This document shows, one piece after another, positions 35,645 through 46,305 of a DNA stretch of 64,000 nt. Under the pieces are notes generated by a model. The model saw only the letters and a list, made by a program, of their open reading frames with translations. It ran no database searches and had not been told where the DNA came from. The DNA is from Duganella sp. BJB480 (GTDB lineage: Bacteria; Pseudomonadota; Gammaproteobacteria; Burkholderiales; Burkholderiaceae_D). A program made the translations under genes and the position numbers. Each line of letters opens with the position of its first letter. Position 1 is the stretch's first letter. The stretch spans positions 248,001 through 312,000 of the forward strand of contig QVIN01000004.1 in NCBI GenBank assembly GCA_003416985.1, written 5' to 3'.

Positions 35645-38600
35645 ATGCATAAACACGCCTCCGCCAACCGCTTCTACCGACTCGTCTGGAGTCATGTGCA
35701 CGCCTGCTGGGTCGCCGTCGCCGAGGGCGCGCGCGGGCAGGGCAAGCGCGGCTCGACCCGGCGCGCGGCGCGCCGCCTGGGCATGCTGCTGGCATTGGGG
35801 ACGGCCGGCGGCGCGGCGCTGGCGGGGCCGCCCGCCGTCAACGCGCTGCCATCCGGCGCGCAGCTGGTGGCCGGGCAGGCGTCCATCGCCACCAGCGGCA
35901 ACCAGATGACGGTGACGCAGGGCAGCAACCAGGCCATCCTCAACTGGCAGCGCTTCGACATCGGCGCCAACGCCGGCGTGCGCTTCGACCAGCCCTCGTC
36001 GGCGGCGGTGGCGCTGAACCGCGTGATCGGCGGCGACCCGTCGCAGATCTACGGCAAGCTGTCGTCCAACGGCAGCGTGTTCCTGATCAATCCGCAGGGC
36101 GTGCTGTTCGGCGCCGGCGCCCAGGTCGACGTCGGCGCACTCGGCGCCTCGTCGCTGAATTTGTCGGACAGCGCCTTCCTCAGCGGCCGCTACGACTTTG
36201 CCGGCAGCAGCGGCGCCGGCGCCGTGCGCAACGACGGCAGCATCCGCGTCGCCGCCGGCGGCTACGTGGCGCTGATCGGGCCGTCCGTGGTCAATCACGG
36301 CGGCATCAGCGCGCCGCGGGGCGGCGTGGCGCTGGCGGCAGGGGAGCAGGTCAGCGTCGACCTGCGCGGCGACGGCTTGATCGGCGTGCGTACCACGCGC
36401 GGCGCGCTCAAAGCGTTGGCGGAAAACAGCGGCGCGATCAGCGCCGACGCCGGCCGCGTCGTGCTCAGCGCGGCGGCCGCCGATGCGCTGACCCGCTCCA
36501 CCGTCAACAACACCGGCATCGTGCAGGCGCGCGGCCTGGCGGGCGACGGCGGCAGCATCCGCCTGGTCGGCGACGGCGACGTGCACGCCGGCGCGCTCGA
36601 CGTGTCCAGCCGCGCCGGCGCCGGTGGCGCCATCGCGGTCGGCGGCCAGTTCGTCGCGCTCGACGGCGCGCTCAACGCCGACGGCGCGCGCGGCGGCAGC
36701 ATCGATGCGCGGGCCGGCGGCAACCTGTCGGTGTCGGCGGCGGCCAGCGCGGCGGGCGCCAGCGGCGCCGGCGGCGGCATCGCCTACGCGGCCGGCAAGG
36801 CCCTGGTGGAAAACAGCAGCGCCGCCAGTCGCGCCGACGGCGCCACCGACGGCGGCAGCATCACGCTGGGCGCCGGCACCGGCCTGGCTTCGTCCGCGCT
36901 GCACAGCGCGCGCGGCGCCGCCGGCGCGGGCGGGCGCATCGACGCCAGCGGCAAGGACGTCAGCCTGTTCAGCGCGGTGCTGGACGCCTCCGGCCAGACG
37001 CGGGGCGGGCTGGTGCGCGTGGGCGGCGCCTTCCAGGGCGGCACCCCGGCCGCCGGCGCGCCCGACCTCGCCCGCTTCGTCACGCGCTGGGGCGGCGCCG
37101 CCGCCATCGCCAACGCCGGCACCACCTTCATCAACGACAGCAGCGCGATCGACGTGTCGGCGCGCGGCGCGGCCGGGCAGGGCGGCACCGCCGTGGTCTG
37201 GTCGCAGGACATCACCACCATGCTGGGCGCGCTCAAGGCGACCGGCGCGGCCGCCGGTGGCGCGGTGGAGATCTCGTCCAAAAACGACTTGCGCTCGATC
37301 GGCCTGGACAAGGTGACGGTCGGCGCCGGCGGCCAGCTGCTGCTCGATCCGAAGAATCTGATCATCCGCGCCGACGCCGGCCAGTGGACCTACCAGGCCA
37401 TCCTCGGCGCCGGCCGCAGCGGCGGCGGCAACGTCAATGTCGGCGGGCTGGACTCCGGCGACGCCTATGGCGCCGGCGTGGCGCTGAGCGCCTCCGGCAC
37501 CCAGCTGGCGGTGGGCGCGCCCTACGACGCCGGCCAGGACAACGCGACCGGCGCCGCCGGCGCGGTGCGCCTGTACACCTTCACCAACGACAGCTTCGGC
37601 GGCGCCATGCTGCGCGGGACGCTGGGCGCCGGCTACACCGGCAACGGCAACACCAATGTCAGCCTGCCGGCCAACGCGCTGTTCGGCGCCAGCGTCGCGC
37701 TCAGCGGCGACGGCCGCACGCTGGCGGTGGGCGCGCCGGGCCAGCAGGGCGGCGCCGGCCAGGTGTACGAGTATCGCTACAGCGGCGCCAACTTCAGCGG
37801 CGCCACCACCACGGCCACCGTGGCCAATCCGCGCGGCGCGTTCGCCGACGCCTTCGGCACGGCGGTCGCGCTCAACAGCGACGGCAGCAAGCTGGCGGTG
37901 GGCGCGCTGTACGACGGCACGGCCGGCACCAACGCCGGCGCGGCCCACCTGTACGCCAATGGCGACCTGGCCGCGGTCACCCGCACCGCCACCGTCAACG
38001 GCAGCGGCGGCGACGCGCTGTTCGGCACCGCGCTGGCCTACAACGGCGCCGGCGACCGCCTGGCCGTGGGCGCCATCGGCGAGAGCAACGGCAGGGGCGC
38101 GGTCTACCTGTACGACACCAGCGCCGCCCCGGCCCTGCTGCGCAAACTGAGCGCGGGCGCCAATGGCGGCAGCAACACCAACGTGGCGCTGCTGGACGGC
38201 GAATATTTCGGCTCCGCGCTGGCCTTCAACGCGGCCGGCACCCGGCTGGCCGTGGGCGCGCCATCGTCGCCCGCCAGCGGCGGCGCCACCCTCGGCCCGG
38301 GCGCCGTGCGCGTCTACGACTTCGCCGACACCGGCTACGCCACGCCGGTGCTCAGCGCCACGCTGGGCCGCGGCTACGGCGGCGCGCCGAATGTGGACGT
38401 GCCGCTCAACGACTACGACAGCTTCGGCTACGCGGTGGCGCTCAACGGCGCCGGCGACCGCATGGTGGTCGGCGCGCCGTACAGCGACGGCGCGCAGGCC
38501 GGCACCGCCGGCAGCGGCAGCGTCCACGCCTTCGTGCTGGCGCCGGCGCCGGTCGACAGCCAGTCCTACGCCAACCCGAGCGGCGGCACCTCCACCGTCA

Positions 38601-41600
38601 GCTCGGTCGCGCTGGCGGCGCAGCTGGCCAGCGGCGTCTCGTTGACGCTCCAGGCCAGCAACGACCTGACGCTCGACAGCGGCAGCGCGATCAATGCCGG
38701 CGCCGGCGCCGGTTCGCTGACGCTGCAGGCCGGCCGCAGCGTGGTCCTCAATTCCACCATCACGCTGGGCGGCGGCTCGCTGACGGTGGTGGCCAACGAC
38801 GGCAAGCCGACGCCGTCCACCGGCCCGGTCGACGCCGACCGCGACGCCGGCGCCGCCACGCTGACGGTCAACGGCGCGCTCACCGGCGGCGGCGATGTCA
38901 GCCTGGCGATCGCCGACGGCAGCGGCAAGACCAACCGCGACAACGGCGCGCTGCAGGTGAACGCCGCCGTCACGGCGCGCGGCATCAGCCTGAAGAACCA
39001 GGGGCCGAGCGTCGGCACCGTGGCGCTGGGCGCCGGCGGCGTGCTGTCCGCGTCGGGCAGCGGCACCGCCATCGAAGTGGTGGCCGGGCCGGCCGGCGGT
39101 GGCCTGTTCACCAACAACTCCGCGCAGGCGACGCCGCTGGGCGCGGGCTTGAACCTGACCGGCGCCGGCCGCTTCTTGGTGTATGCGGCCAATCCGGCCA
39201 CCAGCGTGGAGGGCGTGTCCGCTGCCGCGTACAACAAGCATTACGCGCAAAGCTACGGCGGCGGCACGCCGGCCTACGCGGCCGCCGGCAACTGGTTCCT
39301 GTATTCGATCGCGCCGACGCTGACCATCACCGCCTCCAACGCCAGCAAGGTGTATGACGGCCAGGGCGCTGGCGCGCTGGCCTATTCGGTCGGCGGCTAT
39401 ATCGACGGCGACGTCTCCGCCGCGTTGAGCGGTGCGCTAGGCGTGGCCGGCGGCGGCAGGAACGCCGGCAGCTACGCCATCGGCCAGGGCACGCTGGCCA
39501 GCGCGATGGGCTACACCATCAACCTGGCCGGCAACGGCGCCACGCTGACGGTGACGCCAAGGGCGTTGACGGTGGCGGCGGCCGGCATCGACAAGGTCTA
39601 TGACGGCACCCGCAACGCGAGTGTCAACTACAGCAGCGACGCCATCGGCGGCGATGCGCTCAGCATCAGCGGCAACGCCAGCTTCGCCGACAAGAACGCG
39701 CAAGCCGGCAAGAGCGTGGCCGTCAGCGGCATCACGCTGGGCGGCGCCGACGCCGGCAACTACATGCTGAGCAGCAGCACGGCGGCCACCACCGCCAGCA
39801 TCACGCCGCGCACCCTCAACGCCAGCGCCACCAGCGCCGGCAAGGTCTACGACGGCAACACCATCGCCAGCGTGACGCTGGGCGACGACCGCGTCGCCGG
39901 CGACCAGCTGGTGCTGGCCCCGGGCGGCGCCAGCTACGCCGACAAGCAGGCCGGCGCCGCCAAGACCATCACCGTGGGCGGCATCACGCTGTCCGGCGCG
40001 GACGCGGCCAACTACACGCTGGGCGCGGCCAGCGTCACCACGCAGGCCGCCATCACGGCGCGCACGCTGAACGTCAGCGCCACCGGCGCCAGCAAGGTCT
40101 ACGACGGCAACCGCGACGCCGCCGTCACGCTGGGCGACGACCGCGTCAACGGCGACGCGCTGACCGTGTCCGCCGCCGCCGCCGCGTACGCCGACAAGAA
40201 CGTCGGCAACGCCAAGACCGTGACCGCGTCCGGGCTGGCGCTGGGCGGCGCCGACGCCGGCAACTACGTGCTGGCCTCGTCCAGTGCCAACGGCACCGGC
40301 ACCATCACGGCGCGCACGCTGAACGCGGTCGCCACCGGCGCCACCAAGGTGTACGACGGCACCACCGCCGCCACCGTGACCTACAGCGACGACCGCGTGG
40401 CCGGCGACGCCATCACCTACGGCGGCAGCGCCAGCTACGCCGACAAGAACGCCGGCGCCGGCAAGGCGGTCGCCATCGGCAGCGTGACCATCGGCGGCGC
40501 GGACGCCGGCAACTATGTGCTGGCGGCCGGCGGCAACCCCACCACCACCGGCGTCATCACGCAGCGCGCGTTGACGGTATCCGTCGGCGCGGCCGGCAAG
40601 GTCTATGACGGCACCACCGCCGCCAGCGTGACGCTGGGCGACGACCGCGTGGCCGGCGACCAGCTGGCGCTGGCCGGCAGCGCCAATTACGACAGCAAGA
40701 ACGCCGGCAACCGCAGCGTCATCGTGTCCGGCATCACGCTGGGCGGCGCCGACGCCGGCAACTACCAGGTGGCCTCGGGCAGCGCCACCGGCGCCGGCGT
40801 CATCACGCCCAAGGCGCTGGCCTTCAGCGTCAGCGGCGCGGACAAGGTGTACGACGGCACCACAGCCGCCCATGTGGACTTCCACGACGACCGCCTCGCC
40901 GGCGACCAGCTGGGCTTTGGCGCCAACGCCAGCTACGCCGACAAGAACGTAGGAGCCGGCAAGGCCGTCACCGTGACCGGCATCGCGCTCAATGGCGCGG
41001 ACGCGGGCAACTACACGCTGGCCTCCACCAGCGCCGCCACCACCGCCGGCATCACCGCGCGCACGCTGACGGCCACCGCCAGCGGCGTCACGCGCGTCTA
41101 CGACGGCACCACCGCCGCCGTGGCGACGCTGGGCGACAACCGCGTCCAGGGCGACCAACTGACGCTGACCGCCAGCGGCGCCGCCGCCTACGCCGACAAG
41201 AACGCCGGCAGCGGCAAGGCGCTCAGCGTCACCGGCGTGGCGTTGTCCGGCGCGGATGCCGGCAACTACGTGCTGGCCTCGAACACCGCCAACGGCACCG
41301 GCACCGTCACGCAAAAGGCGCTGACGGTCGCAGCGACCGGCAGCGACAAGGTGTATGACGGCACCGCCGCCGCCCGTGTCGACTACACCGACAGCGGCCG
41401 CATCGTGGGCGACCAGTTCATCATCGGCGGCACCGCCAGCTACGCCGACAAGAACGTCGGCACCGGCAAGCACATCACCATCACCGGCATCGCCCTGAGC
41501 GGCACGGACGCCGGCAACTACGCGGTCGCATCGGCCACCCTGGACGCCAGCGGCGGCATCACGGCGCGTGCGCTCAATGTGGGCATCGCCAGCGCCGGCA

Positions 41601-44125
41601 AGGTGTACGACGGCACCACCTCGGCCATCGTCGGCATGACCGACGACCGGGTCGGCGGCGATGTGCTCAGCTTCGCCAGCAACGCCGCCAGCTACGCGGA
41701 CAAGAACGTCGGCAGCGGCAAGACGGTCAGCGTGAGCGGCATCGCGCTGTCCGGCGCCGATGCGGGCAACTACACGCTGTCGAACACCGGCGCCACCACC
41801 CGCGCGGACATCACGCCGCGCACGCTGACGGTCACCGGCTCGGGTGTGAGCAAGGTGTACGACGGCACCGCCGCCGCCAGCGTGACCTTCGCCGATACTC
41901 GCGTCGGCGGCGACCAGTTGAACGTCACCGTCGGCAGTGCCAGCTATGTGGACAAGAACGTGGATGCCCACAAGGCGTTGACCTTCAGCGGCGTGGCGCT
42001 GTCCGGCGTGGACAGCGGCAACTACGTGCTGGACGTGGCGGGCAGCGGCGGCACCGGCGCCATCACGCCGCGCACGCTGAACGCCGGCGCGGCGGGCGTC
42101 GACAAGGTTTATGACGGCACCACCGCGGCGACCCTGGCCTGGAACGACGACCGCGTGCGCGGCGATGTCCTGGCCTACAACGCCAGCGCCAGTTTCGCCG
42201 ACAAGAACGCCGGCGGCGCCAAGACGGTCAACGTGGCCGGCGTGACGCTGGGCGGCGCGGACAGCGGCAACTACGTGCTCGCGCTGGGCAATGCGCCGGT
42301 GCGGGCCGCGATCACGCCGCGCGTGCTGGCCGTGACGGCCAACGCCGCCGGCAAGGTCTACGACGGCACCACCGCCGCCAGCGCCACGCTGAGCGACGAC
42401 CGTATCGGCGGCGACGTGCTGACGGTGACCGGCGGCACGGCGGCTTTCGCCGACAAGAACGCGGGCGCCGCCAAGGCCCTCAGCGTGAGCGGCGTGACGC
42501 TGTCCGGCGCCGACGCCGGCAACTACCGGCTGGCGTCGGCCACCGCCAACGGCAGCGGGACGATCACCCAGCGCGACCTGACCTTTACCGCCAGCGGTTA
42601 CGACAAGGTGTACGACGGCGGCACCAACGCGACGCTCTCGTTCACCGACAACCGCCTCGCCGGCGACAGCTTGAGTTTCGTGTCGTCGGCTGCGTTCGGC
42701 GACAAGAACGTCGGCACGGGCAAGACGATCACCGTGTCCGGCCTGTCGTTGAGCGGAGCGGATGCAGCCAACTACAGGCTGACCACCACTACTGGCAGCG
42801 CCTCCGCGTCGATCACGCCGCGCGCGCTGGCCGTCAGCGCCAGCGCGGCCGACAAGGTGTACGACGGCACCACGGCCGCCAGCGTCCAGTTCAAGGATGA
42901 CCGCGTGGCGGGCGATGAGCTGTCGCTGGCCGGCAGCGCCAGTTTCGCCAGCAAGAACGCCGGCGTGCAGCAGGTGCGGCTGGACGGCGTGACGGTGGCG
43001 GGCGCCGACGCCGCCAACTACACGGTATCGGTGGGTGGCGCGGGCAGCGCGACGATCGCGCAGCGCGCGTTGAGCGCCAGCGTGACGGCCTCCGACAAGG
43101 TCTACGACGGCGGCACGGCGGCCAGCGTGGCCCTGAGCATAAACGCGCTGGCCGGCGATGCGGTACGCATCAGCGGCAGCGGCGCGTTCGCGGACAAGAA
43201 CGCCGGCGCAGGCAAGAACATCGTCCTGAGCGGCGTTGCCTTGTCCGGCGCCGACGCCGGCAACTACAAACTGGACACCGCCAGTCTCAAGGCCAGCGCG
43301 GCGATCACGCCGCGCGCGCTGGTCGCCAGCGTGAGCGCGGCCGACAAGGTGTACGACGGCACGGTGGCCGCGCAGTTCTCGGTCGCCGACAACCGCATCG
43401 CCGGCGATGTGCTGGAGGTGTTGGGCGGCAGCGCGGCCTTCGCCGACAAGAACGCCGGCGCCGGCAAGACGGTCACGGTCAGCGGCCTGTCGCTGGGCGG
43501 CGCCGACGCCCGCAACTACGCACTGGCTTCGTCCAGCGCCACGACCGCCGCCGCCATCGCGCGCAAGGACCTGACCATCACCGCCAATAGCCTGACGCGC
43601 ACCGCCGGATTCGCCAATCCGGTCCTGGGCTACACGGTCGGCGGGCTGGTGGCCGGCGACGCGGTCGGCGCGGTCACGGCCAGCACCAGCGCCACGGTGC
43701 AGTCGCCGGCCGGCGCCTATCCGATCACCCTGGCCGGCGCCGATCTGCAAAACTACAAGGTCAGCTACGTTGACGGCGTGCTGACGGTGACCAGTCCGCG
43801 CGTGCCATTGACGGACACCATCGGCTCCATCGTGCGGCCGACGATACCGGCCACGCCAGCCGCTCCGGGCGTCAGCAACTTCGCCGTGCCGACCGCGCCG
43901 GACTTGCCGCAGCAGCGCCTGGCGAACGTCAGCGCGGCCACCGGTCCGGCCGCCGGCGCCGGTGCGGCGCCGTCCATTGCCGCCGTGGCCAACCTGAACG
44001 TCAACGAAGGCACAGGCGCGAATGCCACCTTCGGCGCGCCGTCCGGCCCCGCCATCGGCACGGCGACACTGCCAGGCGGTACGCAGGTGGCGTCGCGCGA
44101 CGGCGGCCTGCGGACCCCGGAATAA
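35645..44125 (+). CDS. TpsA: large two-partner-secretion exoprotein with YDG repeats
   Basis: The product is 2826 residues. Order: an extended signal (ESPR-like MHKHASANRFYRLVWSHVHA, cleavage near residue 60); a TPS/haemagglutination activity domain (about 63-190, with INPQGVLFGAGAQVDVG); a Gly/Ala/Ser-rich beta-helix region; FG-GAP-like beta-propeller repeats (about 575-965, each with LAVGAP); an MBG-type unit; about 16 YDG repeats of 82-84 residues (KVYDGTTAA...GADAGNY) from about residue 1235; a final MBG unit (about 2650-2715) and a Pro/Thr tail. The partner tpsB starts two bases later. Predicted surface or released adhesin. Confidence 0.92.
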   Translation: MHKHASANRFYRLVWSHVHACWVAVAEGARGQGKRGSTRRAARRLGMLLALGTAGGAALAGPPAVNALPSGAQLVAGQASIATSGNQMTVTQGSNQAILNWQRFDIGANAGVRFDQPSSAAVALNRVIGGDPSQIYGKLSSNGSVFLINPQGVLFGAGAQVDVGALGASSLNLSDSAFLSGRYDFAGSSGAGAVRNDGSIRVAAGGYVALIGPSVVNHGGISAPRGGVALAAGEQVSVDLRGDGLIGVRTTRGALKALAENSGAISADAGRVVLSAAAADALTRSTVNNTGIVQARGLAGDGGSIRLVGDGDVHAGALDVSSRAGAGGAIAVGGQFVALDGALNADGARGGSIDARAGGNLSVSAAASAAGASGAGGGIAYAAGKALVENSSAASRADGATDGGSITLGAGTGLASSALHSARGAAGAGGRIDASGKDVSLFSAVLDASGQTRGGLVRVGGAFQGGTPAAGAPDLARFVTRWGGAAAIANAGTTFINDSSAIDVSARGAAGQGGTAVVWSQDITTMLGALKATGAAAGGAVEISSKNDLRSIGLDKVTVGAGGQLLLDPKNLIIRADAGQWTYQAILGAGRSGGGNVNVGGLDSGDAYGAGVALSASGTQLAVGAPYDAGQDNATGAAGAVRLYTFTNDSFGGAMLRGTLGAGYTGNGNTNVSLPANALFGASVALSGDGRTLAVGAPGQQGGAGQVYEYRYSGANFSGATTTATVANPRGAFADAFGTAVALNSDGSKLAVGALYDGTAGTNAGAAHLYANGDLAAVTRTATVNGSGGDALFGTALAYNGAGDRLAVGAIGESNGRGAVYLYDTSAAPALLRKLSAGANGGSNTNVALLDGEYFGSALAFNAAGTRLAVGAPSSPASGGATLGPGAVRVYDFADTGYATPVLSATLGRGYGGAPNVDVPLNDYDSFGYAVALNGAGDRMVVGAPYSDGAQAGTAGSGSVHAFVLAPAPVDSQSYANPSGGTSTVSSVALAAQLASGVSLTLQASNDLTLDSGSAINAGAGAGSLTLQAGRSVVLNSTITLGGGSLTVVANDGKPTPSTGPVDADRDAGAATLTVNGALTGGGDVSLAIADGSGKTNRDNGALQVNAAVTARGISLKNQGPSVGTVALGAGGVLSASGSGTAIEVVAGPAGGGLFTNNSAQATPLGAGLNLTGAGRFLVYAANPATSVEGVSAAAYNKHYAQSYGGGTPAYAAAGNWFLYSIAPTLTITASNASKVYDGQGAGALAYSVGGYIDGDVSAALSGALGVAGGGRNAGSYAIGQGTLASAMGYTINLAGNGATLTVTPRALTVAAAGIDKVYDGTRNASVNYSSDAIGGDALSISGNASFADKNAQAGKSVAVSGITLGGADAGNYMLSSSTAATTASITPRTLNASATSAGKVYDGNTIASVTLGDDRVAGDQLVLAPGGASYADKQAGAAKTITVGGITLSGADAANYTLGAASVTTQAAITARTLNVSATGASKVYDGNRDAAVTLGDDRVNGDALTVSAAAAAYADKNVGNAKTVTASGLALGGADAGNYVLASSSANGTGTITARTLNAVATGATKVYDGTTAATVTYSDDRVAGDAITYGGSASYADKNAGAGKAVAIGSVTIGGADAGNYVLAAGGNPTTTGVITQRALTVSVGAAGKVYDGTTAASVTLGDDRVAGDQLALAGSANYDSKNAGNRSVIVSGITLGGADAGNYQVASGSATGAGVITPKALAFSVSGADKVYDGTTAAHVDFHDDRLAGDQLGFGANASYADKNVGAGKAVTVTGIALNGADAGNYTLASTSAATTAGITARTLTATASGVTRVYDGTTAAVATLGDNRVQGDQLTLTASGAAAYADKNAGSGKALSVTGVALSGADAGNYVLASNTANGTGTVTQKALTVAATGSDKVYDGTAAARVDYTDSGRIVGDQFIIGGTASYADKNVGTGKHITITGIALSGTDAGNYAVASATLDASGGITARALNVGIASAGKVYDGTTSAIVGMTDDRVGGDVLSFASNAASYADKNVGSGKTVSVSGIALSGADAGNYTLSNTGATTRADITPRTLTVTGSGVSKVYDGTAAASVTFADTRVGGDQLNVTVGSASYVDKNVDAHKALTFSGVALSGVDSGNYVLDVAGSGGTGAITPRTLNAGAAGVDKVYDGTTAATLAWNDDRVRGDVLAYNASASFADKNAGGAKTVNVAGVTLGGADSGNYVLALGNAPVRAAITPRVLAVTANAAGKVYDGTTAASATLSDDRIGGDVLTVTGGTAAFADKNAGAAKALSVSGVTLSGADAGNYRLASATANGSGTITQRDLTFTASGYDKVYDGGTNATLSFTDNRLAGDSLSFVSSAAFGDKNVGTGKTITVSGLSLSGADAANYRLTTTTGSASASITPRALAVSASAADKVYDGTTAASVQFKDDRVAGDELSLAGSASFASKNAGVQQVRLDGVTVAGADAANYTVSVGGAGSATIAQRALSASVTASDKVYDGGTAASVALSINALAGDAVRISGSGAFADKNAGAGKNIVLSGVALSGADAGNYKLDTASLKASAAITPRALVASVSAADKVYDGTVAAQFSVADNRIAGDVLEVLGGSAAFADKNAGAGKTVTVSGLSLGGADARNYALASSSATTAAAIARKDLTITANSLTRTAGFANPVLGYTVGGLVAGDAVGAVTASTSATVQSPAGAYPITLAGADLQNYKVSYVDGVLTVTSPRVPLTDTIGSIVRPTIPATPAAPGVSNFAVPTAPDLPQQRLANVSAATGPAAGAGAAPSIAAVANLNVNEGTGANATFGAPSGPAIGTATLPGGTQVASRDGGLRTPE
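39335..43790 (+). repeat. Tandem MBG/YDG repeat array within tpsA
   Basis: Seventeen KVYDG (one RVYDG) motifs occur at roughly 250-base intervals, each followed by DDRVxGD, ADKNxGxGK and GADAGNY. The first unit and the terminal unit (TRTAGFANPVLGYTV) are MBG-like; the others are YDG type. Units differ enough at the DNA level to avoid exact repeats over long stretches, but local identity is high and copy number may vary between strains. Confidence 0.9.
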
Positions 44126-44127
44126 CA

Positions 44128-45867
44128 ATGCAAACGAAACCAAGGAATCACGTGCATCACAATCACACCGCGGGCGCGTTGGCGCTGGCGATACTGCTCA
44201 CCCCCGCGCTGGTGCTGGCGCAAACCACGCCGGCCCCGGACGCCGGCCGCCTGCTGGAAACCAACCGTCCGCCGGCGCTGATCCTGCCGCCCAGGACCGG
44301 CGGCCCCGTGCTCCCGGACAGCAAGGCCCGCAAGGGCGTGCAACTGAGCGGCGCGCAGCGCGTGATGGTGCGCCGCTTCGTGTTCGACGGCGCCGGCGCG
44401 GTGCCGGAAGCGACGCTGCGGGAACTGCTCAAGCCCTACACCGGCCGCGAACTGACCTTCGATGAACTGAGCGCCGCGGCCAACGCCGTCACCAGCTGCT
44501 ACCGCGAGCGCGGCTACCTGCTGGCCACCGCCATGCTGCAGCCGCAGGAGCTGGGCCAGGGCGAGGTGCGTATCACCGTGCTGGAAGGGCGGGTCGGCGA
44601 GATCAAGCTGCTGCCCGACGCCACCGTGCGCCTCAAGCCGGAGCAGGCGCGCCGCTATTTCGACGCGCTGACGCCGGTGGGCCAGCCGCTGCGCGACAGC
44701 GCGCTGGAACGCGCGCTGCTGCTCACAGACGATTTCCCGGGCCTGACCGCGCGCGCCGAACTGGCGCCCGGCGCGCGCGTGGGCGAAACCGAACTCGATA
44801 TCGCGCTGAGCGAAGCGCCGCTGGTCAGCGGCACCGTCGGCGTGGACAACTCGTCCAACCGCTACACCGGCCGCGTGCGCGCGCAGGGCGGGATCAACTT
44901 CAGCGACATCGGCGGCGCGGGCGGCCAGGCATCGTTGCTCGGTTCGACCACCGGCGCCGATTTCCAGTACCTGCGCGCCGGCTACGTGATGCCGGTCGGC
45001 GACCACGGCACCCGCGTCGGCGCCGCCTACTCGGCGCTGCGCTATCAGCTGGGCGCGGAGTTCGCGTCGCTGAACGGCTTCGGTGGCGCCAAGGTGGCGC
45101 AGCTGCTTGTGACGCATCCGCTGCTGCGCAGCGGCGACACCAACATCCAGCTGCGCGCCGGCTACGACAACAAGCGCTACACCAACGACGCCAACGGCGC
45201 GCGCACCAGCGACAAGCGGGTCGACACGCTGGCGCTGGGGATCGGCTACACCAGCCAGTATCGCTGGCTGGGCGGCTACACCAGCGCCTCGCTGGATGTC
45301 ACGCCGGGCAAGGTCGACCTGTCGGCCAACCCGGCTTCGCTGGCGGCCGATGCCGCCGGCACCCAGGGCCATTTCGTCCGCGCCAACTACCAGGCCAGCC
45401 AATACCAGCGGCTGCGCGATGGCGTGATGGTGTCGGCCAGCGTCAGCGGGCAGCTGGCCACGGCCAATCTCGAATCGGGCGAGAAGATGTCGCTCGGCGG
45501 GCCGGGGCGGGTGCGCGCCTATCCGGCTGGGGAGGCCAGCGGCGACGAGGGTTATGTGATGACGCTCGAAGGCCACTACGAGCTGCCGGCGCTGAAGTCC
45601 GACATCGCGGCCTTCTTCGACTACGGCCACATCACGCTGAACCACAAGGTGTACGAGGGCGCGCTGGCGGCCGGCGGGCCGGGCAACAGCTACAGCCTCA
45701 AAGGCGTGGGGCTGGGCTGGAGCTGGCGTCCGCTGGAGCGCACCGTGGTGCAGATCCAGGTGGCGGCCAAGGTGGGCAGCAATCCGGCCCGCAGCAGCAA
45801 GGGCGCCGACGCCGACGGCAGCTCCTCCCGCGTGCGCGCCTGGTTCAACGTCTCGACCTACTTCTGA
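44128..45867 (+). CDS. TpsB: outer-membrane transporter of the TpsA protein (ShlB/FhaC family)
   Basis: The product is 579 residues with a signal peptide (GALALAILLTPALVLAQ). A POTRA pair (MVRRFVFDGAGAVPEATLREL and VRITVLEGRVGEIKL, about 70-240) is followed by a 16-strand barrel ending in F (VSTYF). The GGPGRVRAYPAGE loop is the VRGY-type motif of the L6 loop in the Omp85/TpsB family. It begins two bases after the tpsA stop, so the pair is coupled. Its job is to recognise the TPS domain and move TpsA across the outer membrane. Confidence 0.93.
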   Translation: MQTKPRNHVHHNHTAGALALAILLTPALVLAQTTPAPDAGRLLETNRPPALILPPRTGGPVLPDSKARKGVQLSGAQRVMVRRFVFDGAGAVPEATLRELLKPYTGRELTFDELSAAANAVTSCYRERGYLLATAMLQPQELGQGEVRITVLEGRVGEIKLLPDATVRLKPEQARRYFDALTPVGQPLRDSALERALLLTDDFPGLTARAELAPGARVGETELDIALSEAPLVSGTVGVDNSSNRYTGRVRAQGGINFSDIGGAGGQASLLGSTTGADFQYLRAGYVMPVGDHGTRVGAAYSALRYQLGAEFASLNGFGGAKVAQLLVTHPLLRSGDTNIQLRAGYDNKRYTNDANGARTSDKRVDTLALGIGYTSQYRWLGGYTSASLDVTPGKVDLSANPASLAADAAGTQGHFVRANYQASQYQRLRDGVMVSASVSGQLATANLESGEKMSLGGPGRVRAYPAGEASGDEGYVMTLEGHYELPALKSDIAAFFDYGHITLNHKVYEGALAAGGPGNSYSLKGVGLGWSWRPLERTVVQIQVAAKVGSNPARSSKGADADGSSSRVRAWFNVSTYF

Positions 45868-45945
45868 AGCGTGGCAAGCGGTGCGCCGCTTGTCATGCGG
45901 GCCGGATTTGGCTACCCTGAATCTCCCACTGAAAAGGAGACGGCC

Positions 45946-46305
45946 ATGTCCTACGTAGATGGTTTTGTGATTCCGGTCCCGAAGGAAAACGTCGAGGCGT
46001 ACAAGAAAATGTCGCTGGAGTGCGGCAAGGTCTGGAAGGAATACGGCGCGCTCGAATTCCGCGAGTGCATAGGCGACGATGTCCCGCCCGGCAAGGTGAC
46101 GTCCTTCCCGCTCAGCGTCGATTTGAAGGAGGGCGAGGCCGTGGTGTTCTCGTGGATCGTCTACGCCTCGCGCGCCGCGCGCGACGAGATCAACGACAAG
46201 GTGATGAAGGACCCGCGCGTCGCCCACTTCATGGATCCGAAGAACATGCCCTTCGACGGCAAGCGCATGATCTGGGGCGGCTTCGAAATGATGATCGACC
46301 TGTGA
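45946..46305 (+). CDS. DUF1428 family protein
   Basis: The product is 119 residues from MSYVDGFVIPVPKENVEAYK with AAGGAG upstream; the frame open to 45871 is rejected. WKEYGALEFRECIGDDVPPGKVTSFP and IVYASRAARDEINDKVMKDPR are conserved features of DUF1428, a ferredoxin-like ABM-type fold of unknown substrate. Its stop shares a base with the next ATG (GTGATG), so it is coupled to the GNAT gene. Confidence 0.86.
   Translation: MSYVDGFVIPVPKENVEAYKKMSLECGKVWKEYGALEFRECIGDDVPPGKVTSFPLSVDLKEGEAVVFSWIVYASRAARDEINDKVMKDPRVAHFMDPKNMPFDGKRMIWGGFEMMIDL

Noticed and set aside
35585..39250. A 1221-residue open frame antisense to the first half of tpsA
   Set aside because: Same cause: low-stop GC-rich complement. 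Composition is extreme in Ala, Arg, Gly and Val with no domain.
39335..43790. Regular repeats resembling a CRISPR array at first sight
   Set aside because: Units are about 250 bases, in frame, and encode YDG protein repeats; no short palindromic repeats or cas genes are present.
39437..44143. A 1568-residue open frame antisense to tpsA
   Set aside because: It mirrors the GC-rich repeated tpsA DNA, has no start signal or recognisable domain, and the sense strand carries full TpsA features.
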